The position numbers and the translations under genes are program-made. Shown here one piece after another: positions 43,497 through 52,896 of a DNA stretch of 64,000 nt (position 1 is the first letter of the stretch; each line of letters opens with the position of its first letter). The stretch spans positions 1 to 64,000 of the forward strand of contig JBKJIJ010000007.1 of NCBI GenBank assembly GCA_046598525.1, in the 5' to 3' direction. Under the pieces are notes generated by a model. It did not search any database, was not told where the DNA came from, and was given only the letters and a program-made list of their open reading frames with translations. Source of the stretch: Methylotenera_A sp046598525. Its GTDB lineage: Bacteria > Pseudomonadota > Gammaproteobacteria > Burkholderiales > Methylophilaceae.

Positions 43497-43548
43497 TACT
43501 TTTCTCTCTTAATTATCTTTAGCAACCTACTTTTTACCAACCCAAGCA

Positions 43549-44376
43549 CTATGCCGCTTTACGCCCTGGTATGGCACTTAATAACTGCTGCGTGTAAGCT
43601 TGCTGTGGCGCATTATAAATTTCCACCACGTTGCCCTGCTCTACTACTCTACCTTTGTGCATCACAACCATTTCGTCGGCAATGTGGCGCACAACGCGTA
43701 AATCGTGACTAATAAAAATATAACTTAACTGCATTTCGCGCTGCAATTCTTTTAGCAGCAACAAAATTTGCGCCTGCACAGAAACATCTAAAGCTGAAAC
43801 GGGTTCATCGCATACCAGCACTTTTGGCTGTAACACCAATGCACGTGCAATACCAATGCGCTGACGCTGACCACCTGAGAACTGGTGTGGATATTTAAGT
43901 GCATCGCTGCCGCTTAAACCAACACGCTCTAACATTTGCTGTACTTTGTTCTTTTGCTCAGACGCACTGCCCAAGCCATGAATCAGCAAGCCTTCGCCCA
44001 CTATTTCACCTACGCGCATGCGCGGATTGAGTGACGCAAAAGGATCTTGAAACACCATTTGCAGGTTTTTGCGCATGCTGCGCAAAGAACTTGCATCTAG
44101 TTTTGCTAAATCTTTTCCTTCAAATAGCACTTCGCCGCTATCGAAAGGATGCAATTGTAACAGACAACGTGCCAAGGTGGATTTACCAGAGCCAGATTCA
44201 CCCACCACGGCTAAGGTTGAACCCGCTTTTAATGAAAGGCTAACATCGTCTAACGCCTTAATCTGCGTGCTGCCAAAGCCAAAACGGCCACTGCTTTGCG
44301 TATAGGTTTTAACCAAATGATTGGCTTGCAAAATAATAGGTGCCGCTTCTAAATTTTGCGTATTGTCATCAATCAT
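43549..44376 (-). CDS. Peptide-type ABC transporter ATPase (OppF/DppF class)
   Basis: One of two ATP-binding subunits of an oligopeptide/dipeptide-type importer. The 275 residues have Walker A VGESGSGKSTLAR, Q-loop FQDPFASLNPRM, signature FSGGQRQRIGIARAL, Walker B VLVCDEPVSALDVS and the switch histidine in FISHDLRVVRHI. The C-terminal part is short of the full OppF signature. Its ATG overlaps the stop of the partner ATPase by four bases. No permease or binding-protein gene is present nearby, so the transporter partners must be elsewhere. Confidence 0.9.
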   Translation of the reverse strand: MIDDNTQNLEAAPIILQANHLVKTYTQSSGRFGFGSTQIKALDDVSLSLKAGSTLAVVGESGSGKSTLARCLLQLHPFDSGEVLFEGKDLAKLDASSLRSMRKNLQMVFQDPFASLNPRMRVGEIVGEGLLIHGLGSASEQKNKVQQMLERVGLSGSDALKYPHQFSGGQRQRIGIARALVLQPKVLVCDEPVSALDVSVQAQILLLLKELQREMQLSYIFISHDLRVVRHIADEMVVMHKGRVVEQGNVVEIYNAPQQAYTQQLLSAIPGRKAA

Positions 44377-45221
44377 CCGGCCGCCTTTTTATCGTTTAGC
44401 CCATCTTTTAACCATGCATAATCAATCGGCTTAAGCTGCTTTTTGCCCTCTGCATCTGGTACACAGGCCAACAATGCTTTGGTGTAAGGATGTTGCGGCT
44501 TTTCCAGCACCTGCTTTTTAGTGCCTGTTTCAACGATTTCGCCCCTAAACATCACAATTACGTCATCGGCAATATCAGCCACCACGCCAAAATCATGCGT
44601 AATAAATAGCATGGCCATATTCATGCGCGTTTTTAACTCGTCTAATAACTGTAGAATTTGCGCTTGCACGGTCACATCCAAGGCCGTAGTTGGCTCATCG
44701 GCAATCAAAAGCGCTGGCTCACAAGCAATGCTCATGGCAATCATCACACGCTGGCGCTGACCGCCAGATAGCTCATCAGGGTAGCTATTGGCGCGTTCCA
44801 TCGGGATGCCCACTTGTTGCAACAAACTTTCTACGCGCAATTTTAAACCAGAGCCTTTAAAGCCCATATGCGCGGTTAATGCTTCGCCAATTTGATAACC
44901 CACTGTTAATACAGGGTTTAATGATGTCATTGGCTCTTGAAAAATCATACCAATTTTCGCGCCGCGAATACTTTGCAGCGCTTTATTATCCAGCTGGGTG
45001 ATATCTTGGCCTTGAAACACAACGCTACCTGAACACTGCAATTGTTTTGACAGCAAACCCATAATCGTCAGCGCTGTTAAACTTTTACCACTGCCAGATT
45101 CGCCAACTATGCAAGTGGTTTTGCCAGACGACAAACTAAAAGCCGCATTTTTAACCAAAAAACGATTGGGGTCATTTTTTGGCGTGACGTTTAGATTATT
45201 GATGGTTAAGATTTCAGTCAT
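44373..45221 (-). CDS. Peptide-type ABC transporter ATPase (OppD/DppD class)
   Basis: The partner ATPase of 282 residues, with Walker A VGESGSGKSLTAL, Q-loop FQEPMTSLNPVLTVG, signature LSGGQRQRVMIAMS, Walker B LLIADEPTTALDVT and FITHDFGVVADI. The C-terminal HPYTKALLACVP motif is the hallmark of peptide/nickel transporter ATPases. It lies between hisS and the partner gene. The pair interrupts the otherwise conserved hisS-yfgM order. The real substrate cannot be judged. Confidence 0.9.
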   Translation of the reverse strand: MTEILTINNLNVTPKNDPNRFLVKNAAFSLSSGKTTCIVGESGSGKSLTALTIMGLLSKQLQCSGSVVFQGQDITQLDNKALQSIRGAKIGMIFQEPMTSLNPVLTVGYQIGEALTAHMGFKGSGLKLRVESLLQQVGIPMERANSYPDELSGGQRQRVMIAMSIACEPALLIADEPTTALDVTVQAQILQLLDELKTRMNMAMLFITHDFGVVADIADDVIVMFRGEIVETGTKKQVLEKPQHPYTKALLACVPDAEGKKQLKPIDYAWLKDGLNDKKAAG

Positions 45222-45248
45222 GGGCGATTCGTATCAATTAATTTAATA

Positions 45249-46532
45249 TCACTCAATATTTGATGTACTGATTACTTTATATACTTCGTCCAGTTTACAG
45301 CGTTTTTGCTCACCTGCTTGCAGTAAAGGTTTTAGCGAAATCTCACCTGCGGCCACTTCATCATCACCTAAAATCGCCGCGAAACGCGCGCCGCTTCTAT
45401 CGGCTTTTTTCATTTGCGATTTAAAGCTACCGCCGCCTGCGTGCAATACCACGCTTAAACCAGCACTTCTTAATGTTTCTGATATGGCAAACGCTTGTTT
45501 TTCAGCCAACTCACCTACATTCACCAAGTAAATATCAGGAGTGTTTTGGGCTGTTACGCCATATTCTTGCATCAACAAAAACACGCGCTCTAAACCAATA
45601 CCAAAGCCGCAAGCAGGCGTAGCGTTGCCACCTAAACGTTCAACCAAAGTATCGTAACGTCCACCGCCGGCAATAGTGCCTTGCGCGCCAAGCTTGGTTG
45701 TCACCCATTCAAACACGGTGCGATTGTAATAATCCAAACCGCGCACTAAGCGATGGTTAATCATATAGCTAATTCCTGCATCGCTAAGAAACAGACACAG
45801 CTTTTCAAAATGGGTTCGGCTGGCTTCACCCAAACAATCCATTAATTTTGGTGCGGCTTCGCACATGGCTTGCATGCGCGGATTTTTGGTGTCCAAAATG
45901 CGTAATGGATTTGTGTGCAAACGGCGTTTGGCATCTTCATCCAGCAAATCAGAGTGCTGCTCAAAATAGGCAATCAAGGTTTGGCGATAGGCCAAACGTT
46001 CATCTGCATCGCCAATACTATTAATCTGCAACTCAACGTCCGTTATGCCCAATTCCCGCCACAGCCTAGCCAATAACACTATTTGCTCAGCATCTACTTC
46101 TGGCGCATCAAAACCAAATGCTTCTACCCCAATTTGGTGAAACTGACGCTGACGGCCTTTTTGCACGTTTTCGTGCCTAAACATGGCGCCCGAATACCAC
46201 AAACGTTGCGGCCCGTTGTAGGTTAAATTACTTTCAATCACCGCCCGCACACAACCTGCTGTGCCTTCTGGGCGTAAAGTAAGCTTGTCGCCATTAAGCG
46301 CATCTATCCACGCGTACATTTCTTTTTCAACAATATCAGTATGCTCACCCACGCTGCGCACAAACAAGTTGGTATCTTCTACTAAAGGCATGCGGATATT
46401 GTTATAGCCGTATTGCGCTAAGATTTTACGCGCGGTATCTTCTAGCTTAAACCACAGCGGCGTGGCTTCTGGCAAAATATCGTAAAAACCTTTGATAGAT
46501 TGAAATTTTTGATTGGATGAATTTTGAGCCAT
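45249..46532 (-). CDS. hisS: Histidyl-tRNA synthetase
   Basis: Charges tRNA-His. The 427 residues have motif 1 (SIKGFYDILPEATPLWFKLED), motif 2 (LWYSGAMFRHENVQKGRQRQFHQIG), the histidine-A motifs LVRGLDYYNRTVFEW and GTIAGGGRYDTL, motif 3 GFGIGLERV, and a C-terminal anticodon-binding domain. The paralogue HisZ at 16241 lacks these catalytic features. It lies six bases after ispG on the minus strand, a conserved pair. Confidence 0.97.
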   Translation of the reverse strand: MAQNSSNQKFQSIKGFYDILPEATPLWFKLEDTARKILAQYGYNNIRMPLVEDTNLFVRSVGEHTDIVEKEMYAWIDALNGDKLTLRPEGTAGCVRAVIESNLTYNGPQRLWYSGAMFRHENVQKGRQRQFHQIGVEAFGFDAPEVDAEQIVLLARLWRELGITDVELQINSIGDADERLAYRQTLIAYFEQHSDLLDEDAKRRLHTNPLRILDTKNPRMQAMCEAAPKLMDCLGEASRTHFEKLCLFLSDAGISYMINHRLVRGLDYYNRTVFEWVTTKLGAQGTIAGGGRYDTLVERLGGNATPACGFGIGLERVFLLMQEYGVTAQNTPDIYLVNVGELAEKQAFAISETLRSAGLSVVLHAGGGSFKSQMKKADRSGARFAAILGDDEVAAGEISLKPLLQAGEQKRCKLDEVYKVISTSNIE

Positions 46533-46538
46533 TGAAAG

Positions 46539-47834
46539 TTAATTAACTGCTTGAATAGGAATAGTTTTTTCTGTCAGTTTTAAGCGCAATTTGCCGCCTT
46601 CTGCATAATTTTTTTGTACGTAATCTTCTACAATGACTTGAAATTCTTCCGCAATATGATCGCCTTTTAAGGTCACGGTTTTTTCGCCATCTACAAATAC
46701 GGGTGCAACAGGCGTTTCACCTGTGCCAGGTAAGCTGATGCCAATATTCGCTAATTTGGATTCGCCAGGGCCGTTTACCACGCAACCCATTACCGCCACA
46801 CTCATATCCTCTACACCCGGATAAGCCTTGCGCCAAACTGGCATTTGCGTGCGCAAATAACTTTGAATTTGCATGGCTAACTCTTGAAAATAGGTGCTGG
46901 TAGTACGTCCGCAACCCGGACAGGCCGTGACTAAGGGCGTAAATGAGCGAATGCCCATGGTCTGCAAAATCTCTTGCGCGACCACGACTTCTTTGGTGCG
47001 GGATTCATTCGGTTCTGGCGTTAACGACACGCGAATGGTGTCACCTATGCCTTCTTGCAACAATAAGGACAGCGCCGCGGTTGATGCGACAATGCCTTTT
47101 GAACCCATACCTGCTTCGGTTAAGCCCAAATGCAGCGGAAATTCGCAACGTTTTGCTAACTCGCGATAGACTTTGACCAAATCTTGCACATTACTCACTT
47201 TGCAAGAAATAATGATTTGATTTGGGCTTAAGCCGATATCAACCGCTTGTTGCGCGCTTTCTAAGGCCGATTGAATCAAGGCTTCACGCATCAATTCATC
47301 TGCTGACATCGGGTTGGCTGATTTGCCATTATCATCCATCATCTGCGCCATTTTGGCTTGGTCTAGGCTGCCCCAGTTAACGCCAATGCGCACCGATTTT
47401 TTGTACTGAATGGCCGCTTCAATCATGTAAGCAAACTGCTCATCACGCTTGCTGCCTTTACCTACATTGCCTGGATTAATGCGGTATTTGGCTAAACTTT
47501 TTGCACAATCAGGATAAGCCGCCAGCAATTTGTGACCGTTATAGTGAAAATCGCCCACTAGCGGCACATTGCAGCCTAATTCATCAAGACCTTTTCTAAT
47601 AACACCCACTTGCGCGGCAGCCTCTGGCGAATTAACCGTAATGCGCACCACTTCACTGCCTGCTTGCCACAGCTCAAACACTTGCTGAATGGTGGCTTGT
47701 GCATCGGAAGTATCTGTATTGGTCATGCTTTGTACAACCACAGAGGCAGAAGCGCTACCTTGCAATCCACCACCAACAGGCACATGGCCTATCATTACTT
47801 GTAAACATGGACGTCGCATACTGATATTACTCAA
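46539..47834 (-). CDS. ispG: 4-hydroxy-3-methylbut-2-enyl diphosphate synthase
   Basis: Fe-S enzyme of the non-mevalonate isoprenoid pathway. The 431 residues contain QSMTNTDTSD, the TIM barrel, and the cluster-binding cysteines in ACPGCGR and MGCVVNGPGES; this is the longer betaproteobacterial form with an extended middle. The frame opens with TTG at 47834, overlapping rodZ by eight bases. An ATG at 47819 (MRRPCLQVMIG) is the alternative and matches the family start better, though neither has a clear ribosome site. Confidence 0.96.
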   Translation of the reverse strand: MSNISMRRPCLQVMIGHVPVGGGLQGSASASVVVQSMTNTDTSDAQATIQQVFELWQAGSEVVRITVNSPEAAAQVGVIRKGLDELGCNVPLVGDFHYNGHKLLAAYPDCAKSLAKYRINPGNVGKGSKRDEQFAYMIEAAIQYKKSVRIGVNWGSLDQAKMAQMMDDNGKSANPMSADELMREALIQSALESAQQAVDIGLSPNQIIISCKVSNVQDLVKVYRELAKRCEFPLHLGLTEAGMGSKGIVASTAALSLLLQEGIGDTIRVSLTPEPNESRTKEVVVAQEILQTMGIRSFTPLVTACPGCGRTTSTYFQELAMQIQSYLRTQMPVWRKAYPGVEDMSVAVMGCVVNGPGESKLANIGISLPGTGETPVAPVFVDGEKTVTLKGDHIAEEFQVIVEDYVQKNYAEGGKLRLKLTEKTIPIQAVN

Positions 47835-48912
47835 ATTGATTCAACTCTAATTTATCTACTTTAACGCGCGCCACATTGCTGCGCGTGTGCGGACCTAAAT
47901 TTAAAGGTTTATTGTTGATGATCATGGCAACGCCACTAGCGTTACCAATCACCACATTAATCGGCGGCTTGGCGTTAAAGCTCTCCCGGCTACCTGCAAA
48001 AATGGTTTTGTTGTATAACTGCTTACCGTTTGCATCAACCACGCTAATCCAAGTTTCTTGATTGGCGTTAAATTCCAATTTTGCCATGCCTGCATCTGGT
48101 TCAAACGGGTTTGCTTCAGCGATGTTAGCATCAGCCGGCTTTGCTTCAACCAAACTGCTGCTTGGCGCTACTGTGTTATCAAGCGAAGCGTTTGCAGCGG
48201 CTGGCGTGATTTCTGAACTAGAAGCAGGATTCACAGTAGTTTCTGCCGGTGCTACATCGGTTGCCTCTGGTGCAGGCAAAGTTAAATCGATGGATTGTTC
48301 TTGACGTTCAGCCGCTGGCAAAGCTGGCTGCGGTAAAGATTCTATTGTTTCCACATCCTCTGTCGGCAAGGTGGGGCTTGGTTTTTGAATATAACTTTGG
48401 TAAAAAAACCATGCGCCTAATGCTAATAAAAGCAATAAAGCCACCGTCACATAACGGCCTGTTTTGGGTTTTTTATAGCCGCCCACTTTCATGGTAGAGC
48501 TTGGTTTAAGCATAAAAGCCAGCGGCTCTTTAGTTGGCACAAGCACGCTGTAAGCATCCAATAAAGGCTCAGCCTGAATTTTCAGCAACTTGGCATAATT
48601 GCGAATAAAGCCTCTCACAATGGTCGCTTCTGGCAATAATGCAAATTGATCCGCTTCAATCGATTCGATTTGACGGCCGCTAATTTTTAATTTGCTTGCC
48701 ACATCGTGAATAGACAAACCTTGTTTTTCGCGCTCTGTTTTTAAAACACCGCCACAACGCGAAAGTGAATAGCTGGCATCGTCTACTGACGTAGATGTTG
48801 GGTTTTCACTCATATTCGCTTGAACGTTATGGTTATTTTCAGCTTCTTCTGCAATGGATTGAATCTCTGCGTTTGGTTTAACTTCAGCAGTACTGCTTGG
48901 TTTACGTGCCAT
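47827..48912 (-). CDS. rodZ: Cytoskeletal-type membrane protein RodZ
   Basis: Links the MreB cytoskeleton to cell-wall synthesis. With the ATG at 48912 (AAGGA six bases upstream) it has 361 residues. A low-complexity start is followed by a helix-turn-helix domain (about 50-115, LKTEREKQGLSIHDVASKLKISGRQIESIE) and a basic juxtamembrane stretch (GGYKKPKTGR). One membrane helix (about 155-172), a Pro/Ala/Thr-rich periplasmic linker and a C-terminal beta domain (about 275-355) complete it. A TTG at 48933 extends the frame but is less likely. It lies between pilW and ispG. Confidence 0.92.
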   Translation of the reverse strand: MARKPSSTAEVKPNAEIQSIAEEAENNHNVQANMSENPTSTSVDDASYSLSRCGGVLKTEREKQGLSIHDVASKLKISGRQIESIEADQFALLPEATIVRGFIRNYAKLLKIQAEPLLDAYSVLVPTKEPLAFMLKPSSTMKVGGYKKPKTGRYVTVALLLLLALGAWFFYQSYIQKPSPTLPTEDVETIESLPQPALPAAERQEQSIDLTLPAPEATDVAPAETTVNPASSSEITPAAANASLDNTVAPSSSLVEAKPADANIAEANPFEPDAGMAKLEFNANQETWISVVDANGKQLYNKTIFAGSRESFNAKPPINVVIGNASGVAMIINNKPLNLGPHTRSNVARVKVDKLELNQFE

Positions 48913-48936
48913 ACGATCCTTCACTTCTACCAATAA

Positions 48937-49707
48937 TTATTGACCACTTAATAATAAGCGAGCTTGTTCAGAATTTGGATACTGCTGACGCAATTGCAAG
49001 GCATAACTTGCTTCATTATCCCGGCCACCTAATGCACGCTCAATTTTAATAGCAAGCCACAATGATTCTGGCGTTGGTGATGCGATAAGCACATTTTGCA
49101 AGCTTGCTTTTGCTGTTTTTGTTTCGCCGCGCTTAAATTGAATATCGGCCAATTGATACGCCGCCGAATAAGTAAGTGGTTGTAATTGCAGCGCTTTATT
49201 TAAATAAATTTCAGCATTTTTAATATCATTTTTGCGCGCTGAGCAAATGCCAGCATTGGCGTAGGCCAAATTAGGTGTTGGGTAAAGTGGATTTTTTACT
49301 GCTGCTAAAAAGTGAGGAATCGATTCATCATAGCGCTTTCTTGCGCATAAAAAACTACCGTAATTATTATGTGCTTCTGAGCTGGTAGGCTGTACTTGAA
49401 TGGCTTTTAAAAAATTGGCGTCCGCTTTGGCATCTTCACCCAAAGCCGCATAAACTAAGCCAAGGCCGTTATAGGCGGGTGAATACGTTGGGTCAATTTT
49501 AACCGCTTCTGTAAATTCGGTTAACGCAATTTCATATTTGTTTTGCTGAAAATAAGCGGCAGCTAAATCGCTGTGCGCACGGGCGCGCTCCATTAAAGCG
49601 CTTTCACGATAATTGCCACTGCTACTATTTTGTGCAGGGGTCATGCAAGCCGCAAGCAGCAAAGCTGTTGCCGCAACCACTAGCATTTTCATCAAACTTA
49701 CAATCAT
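48937..49707 (-). CDS. pilW: Type IV pilus biogenesis lipoprotein PilW/PilF
   Basis: Pilotin-like TPR lipoprotein for type IV pilus secretin assembly or stability. The 256 residues have a lipoprotein signal with lipobox LLAAC (cysteine near 21) and about six TPR repeats (ARAHSDLAAAYFQQNKYEIALTEFTEAVKIDP and following; SEAHNNYGSFLCARKRYDESIPHF). The ATG at 49707 overlaps the rlmN stop (ATGA). The order rlmN-pilW-rodZ is conserved even in species where pilus use is uncertain. Confidence 0.92.
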   Translation of the reverse strand: MIVSLMKMLVVAATALLLAACMTPAQNSSSGNYRESALMERARAHSDLAAAYFQQNKYEIALTEFTEAVKIDPTYSPAYNGLGLVYAALGEDAKADANFLKAIQVQPTSSEAHNNYGSFLCARKRYDESIPHFLAAVKNPLYPTPNLAYANAGICSARKNDIKNAEIYLNKALQLQPLTYSAAYQLADIQFKRGETKTAKASLQNVLIASPTPESLWLAIKIERALGGRDNEASYALQLRQQYPNSEQARLLLSGQ

Positions 49708-50819
49708 GCAACCGCCTCTATTGGAATGCCTTTAAGCGTTCGCTTGGTTTTATCTAGCACTTTACCAGCCAATTGGCCGCAAGCGGCATCTATATCGTCA
49801 CCGCGCGTTTTACGCACAGTCACCACATAGCCTGCCTGCATTAAAATATCACGGAACACGCGAATATGGCTAGGCTTAGATGTTTCATAACCACTATTAG
49901 GAAACGGATTAAACGGAATCAAATTAAGCTTACAAGGCACATTTTTAATCACACTTAGTAATTGATGCGCATGCTCAACCGTGTCATTTACGCCGTCTAG
50001 CATCACATATTCAAACGTCACGAAATCGCGTGGCGCTTTTTCTAAATAGCGATTACAAGCCGCCATTAATTCTTTAATCGGGTATTTTTTGTTAATTGGC
50101 ACCAATATGTCGCGCAGCTCATCGTTTGGCGCGTGCAGGCTAACTGCTAACGCTACTGGGCAATCTTCTTTTAACTTATCCATGGCTGGCACAACGCCGC
50201 TTGTAGAAAGCGTAACGCGGCGGCGGCTTAAGCCATACGCGCTGTCATCCAGCATAATTTGCATGGCGGTTACAACGTTATCGTAATTGGTCAGCGGCTC
50301 GCCCATGCCCATCATGACTACGTTTGAGATAATACGGTCGTTGGCTGAAAGTAATTCGTAGCCTGATTCGCTGCGTAGCGATTTGTTAGCAATGGCTAAC
50401 TGGCCGATAATTTCTGACACACTTAAATTGCGGTTAAAACCCTGCGCGCCTGTGCTGCAAAACGTGCACGCCAGCGCACAACCCACTTGGCTAGAGATAC
50501 ACAAAGTACCTCTATCGTCTTCTGGGATAAAAACGGTTTCAATACTATTAGAAACACCATTTTTGTCATCCGTGCCGATTAACCATTTGCGCGTGCCATC
50601 ATTGGACACTTGTTCTAACTGCACATTGGGCAAAGTAATTTCGGTGTCAACAGCCAATTTTTCACGCAGATTTTTCGCAATATCGGTCATCTGCGTAAAA
50701 TCATGCACCCCAAAATGATGCATCCAGCGCATCAATTGTTTGGCGCGAAAAGGCTTCTCACCGATACTAGCAAAGTATTCGGCAAGTTGTGGTTGATTGT
50801 AATTTAATAAATTAATCAA
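49704..50819 (-). CDS. rlmN: Dual-specificity 23S rRNA m2A2503 / tRNA m2A37 methyltransferase
   Basis: Radical-SAM methyltransferase of 371 residues. Motifs are the N-terminal FRAKQLMRWMHHFG, the radical-SAM CALACTFCSTG (about 112-122), GMGEPL, SLHAPND, and the C-terminal substrate-cysteine region DIDAACGQLAGK. The start appears to be TTG at 50819, since the conserved N-terminus (NQPQLAEYFASIGEKPFRAKQ) begins within eight residues and no ATG precedes it. It lies about 190 bases after ndk, a gap that contains a hairpin element. Confidence 0.96.
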   Translation of the reverse strand: MINLLNYNQPQLAEYFASIGEKPFRAKQLMRWMHHFGVHDFTQMTDIAKNLREKLAVDTEITLPNVQLEQVSNDGTRKWLIGTDDKNGVSNSIETVFIPEDDRGTLCISSQVGCALACTFCSTGAQGFNRNLSVSEIIGQLAIANKSLRSESGYELLSANDRIISNVVMMGMGEPLTNYDNVVTAMQIMLDDSAYGLSRRRVTLSTSGVVPAMDKLKEDCPVALAVSLHAPNDELRDILVPINKKYPIKELMAACNRYLEKAPRDFVTFEYVMLDGVNDTVEHAHQLLSVIKNVPCKLNLIPFNPFPNSGYETSKPSHIRVFRDILMQAGYVVTVRKTRGDDIDAACGQLAGKVLDKTKRTLKGIPIEAVA

Positions 50820-50886
50820 TACGTTAAGACCTTATTAATTCTAATTGGCAAACTTAAAATTGTTAACCAAATCTTGCTAAAATCAA

Positions 50887-51002
50887 AAAACCGTTTAAAA
50901 CGTCATCCTGAGTGTAGCGAAGGATCCAAGCCTTACCTCAAATACTAAAAGCTGGATTCTTCGCTAGAAACAGGCTCAGAATGACGGAATATTCGGTTTT
51001 TA
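50887..51002. repeat. CGTCAT-type hairpin element, copy 3, between ndk and rlmN
   Basis: CGTCATCCTGAGTGTAGCGA (from 50901) and the reverse complement-like block ending CAGAATGACGG (to 50987) form an imperfect long hairpin. The outer flanks AAAAAACCG and CGGTTTTT also pair and end in T residues on either strand. It could act as the ndk terminator on the minus strand. Confidence 0.75.
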
Positions 51003-51011
51003 GCTTACTAA

Positions 51012-51416
51012 TTAACCAAAGAAATATTTAATTTCAATCGCTGCATTCTCAGCAGAATCAGAACCATGCACAGCATTAGCATCAATGCTTTCAGCAAAAT
51101 CCGCACGAATCGTGCCGGCTGCTGCATCTTTAGGATTAGTAGCACCCATTAAATCGCGGTGTGTTAAAACGGCGTTTTCGCCTTCTAAAGCCTGAATCAT
51201 TACTGGGCCAGAGATCATGAATTTAACTAAATCGTTAAAGAATGGACGTGCAGCGTGCACAGCGTAAAAGCCTTCGGCTTCTGCTTTTGTTAGGTGTGTC
51301 ATTTTTGCTGCAACGATTTTTAAACCAGCGTTTTCAAAACGGCTGTAAATTTGACCAATTACGTTTTTGGCTACTGCGTCTGGTTTGATAATGCTTAGGG
51401 TGCGTTCTACTGCCAT
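51012..51416 (-). CDS. ndk: Nucleoside diphosphate kinase
   Basis: Balances nucleoside triphosphate pools. The 134 residues have the N-terminal ERTLSIIKPDAVAKN, the NPKDAAAGTIRADFA segment and the catalytic histidine motif NAVHGSDS near 111-118. The ATG at 51416 has GGAG seven bases upstream; an open frame to 51428 is only the leader. It is the first gene of the ndk-rlmN-pilW-rodZ-ispG-hisS run. Confidence 0.97.
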   Translation of the reverse strand: MAVERTLSIIKPDAVAKNVIGQIYSRFENAGLKIVAAKMTHLTKAEAEGFYAVHAARPFFNDLVKFMISGPVMIQALEGENAVLTHRDLMGATNPKDAAAGTIRADFAESIDANAVHGSDSAENAAIEIKYFFG

Positions 51417-51578
51417 TTGAAACTCCAAGAGATTTTAAAAAATTTAATAACTAAATGAACAACTTAGCGAAAAGCGGATTTTAGCATTTTTGCAGGCTTT
51501 GTTAAACCACAAATTGTGGCGATTTGCCGATTAAGCCAAAGGGGGTTTGCATACTTCGGCTTATTGATAGGCCATTAA

Positions 51579-52016
51579 TTAAGCCGATTCTTTATTTAAA
51601 TCGAAAATATGCACTGAAAGCGAAATTTCACGTAAAAAACAGCCCAAGCCAATAATTAGGCTGGTCATGGCCACAATAAATAAAATGGATACGATGCGCG
51701 ACGGATTAACATTAACCACGGCGCCCACAAACAAAGCGCCAATGACCAATGAAACAAATAAGGCGGATGCGGTGCATAAGGTGATGGCCCAATGCACCCA
51801 AGCGGCGCGCACTGACAAAATAGCCAATTCGCGCGAGCGTTTTAATGGCAAGGTTTGGTCTGTTTCTGATAGCACTCTAAAGCGATCGACTAGCCGACCC
51901 AGCCTGCCTGTAAGCACGCTTAAAATAGCGCCAACACCGGTTAATAAAAACACCGGTGCAACGGCTAATTGAATCACATGTGCAACATTGGTTAAGTTTT
52001 CGGCAATAATTTGCAT
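51579..52016 (-). CDS. DUF2721 membrane protein
   Basis: A 145-residue membrane protein of the DUF2721 family, with three or four hydrophobic helices (about 10-33, 70-95, 100-130). The conserved APVFLLTGVGAILSVLTGRLGRLVDR region carries paired arginines. Family function is unknown. The ATG at 52016 is supported by family length. It is a single gene between ndk and the degenerate solute-binding gene. Confidence 0.85.
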   Translation of the reverse strand: MQIIAENLTNVAHVIQLAVAPVFLLTGVGAILSVLTGRLGRLVDRFRVLSETDQTLPLKRSRELAILSVRAAWVHWAITLCTASALFVSLVIGALFVGAVVNVNPSRIVSILFIVAMTSLIIGLGCFLREISLSVHIFDLNKESA

Positions 52017-52126
52017 AACGGTTTCTTAGAAATGGATTCAATCCATTCTATCGCTATCAGCCAATCGTGAGAAGTAACAATATCAAGGCATTCGATATTT
52101 TGCACAGGTGCTATTTGATGCGGAGG

Positions 52127-52891
52127 TTAAATGGCCGGTGCTTTCAGGCTATATTTTTGTTGAAAACGTTGCATCATCACGCCATATTCACCACTGGCTT
52201 TAAGCTGCTCTAAACCCGATTCAAATTCTTGCATTAGACGCTTGCCGTCTGGATGCTTTTTTGAAAATGCGATGTAAAAAGCATCGTCACTTAAATGACC
52301 AACAATTTTAACTTTGCCTTTAAGCGCGGGGTCTTTATTAATGGTCAGCGTGCCAGGCGTGGTGTTAATTAGCGCGTATTGTATTCTGCCAGCGGCAAGC
52401 ATATTAAGCTGATGCTAATCGGACATGGCACCATAGGCTTTGATTTTTTTGTTTTGCAGAATCTCTGGCGAATAAGTGTAGCCAATGGTGTAAGCAACCG
52501 TTTTGCCTTCCATGTCTTTAATTTTTACATCGCTTGCGCTTGAATTAGCCTGTGCAAACACCGATACGCCTTCTATAAACAAAGGTGGCGAGTGCCAATA
52601 ATATTGGTTTCTGTTTTCAGTGGTAATGGTGGCATTAAAACAGCCCACATTTTTACCAATCAAGGTGTAATACATGCAGCGTGTAAAAGGCAGCGTTAAA
52701 TACTGTACGTCTATACCTTTAAGTTAAAAGGCTTTGGTGACCAGCTCTGGGGTTAAGCCTTGCGGCCCAGATTTATCCGCTTTTATTGAAGAGTAAGGCG
52801 GCCAATCATCTTCTGCCACAATGATAATTTTTTCGGCATGCGCTGGAAATATAATCATCATGCAAAAAAAGGCACAGCAAAAACTCTTCAT
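52127..52891 (-). pseudogene. Extracellular solute-binding protein (family 3), two in-frame stops
   Basis: One continuous reading frame runs from the ATG at 52891 to the stop at 52127. It reads as a complete family 3 solute-binding protein: signal peptide MKSFCCAFFCMMIIFPAHA, a first lobe with EDDWPPYS, VGCFNATITTENRNQYYW, and LNMLAAGRIQYALI near the end. It is interrupted by TAA at 52726-52724 (codon 56) and TAG at 52417-52415 (codon 159), with no frameshift. The parts would be inactive separately. It lies five bases after the histidine kinase stop, so it is the last gene of the sensory operon. Sequencing error or readthrough cannot be excluded, but two independent stops favour a recent pseudogene. 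Confidence 0.85.
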
Positions 52892-52896
52892 GTTAC

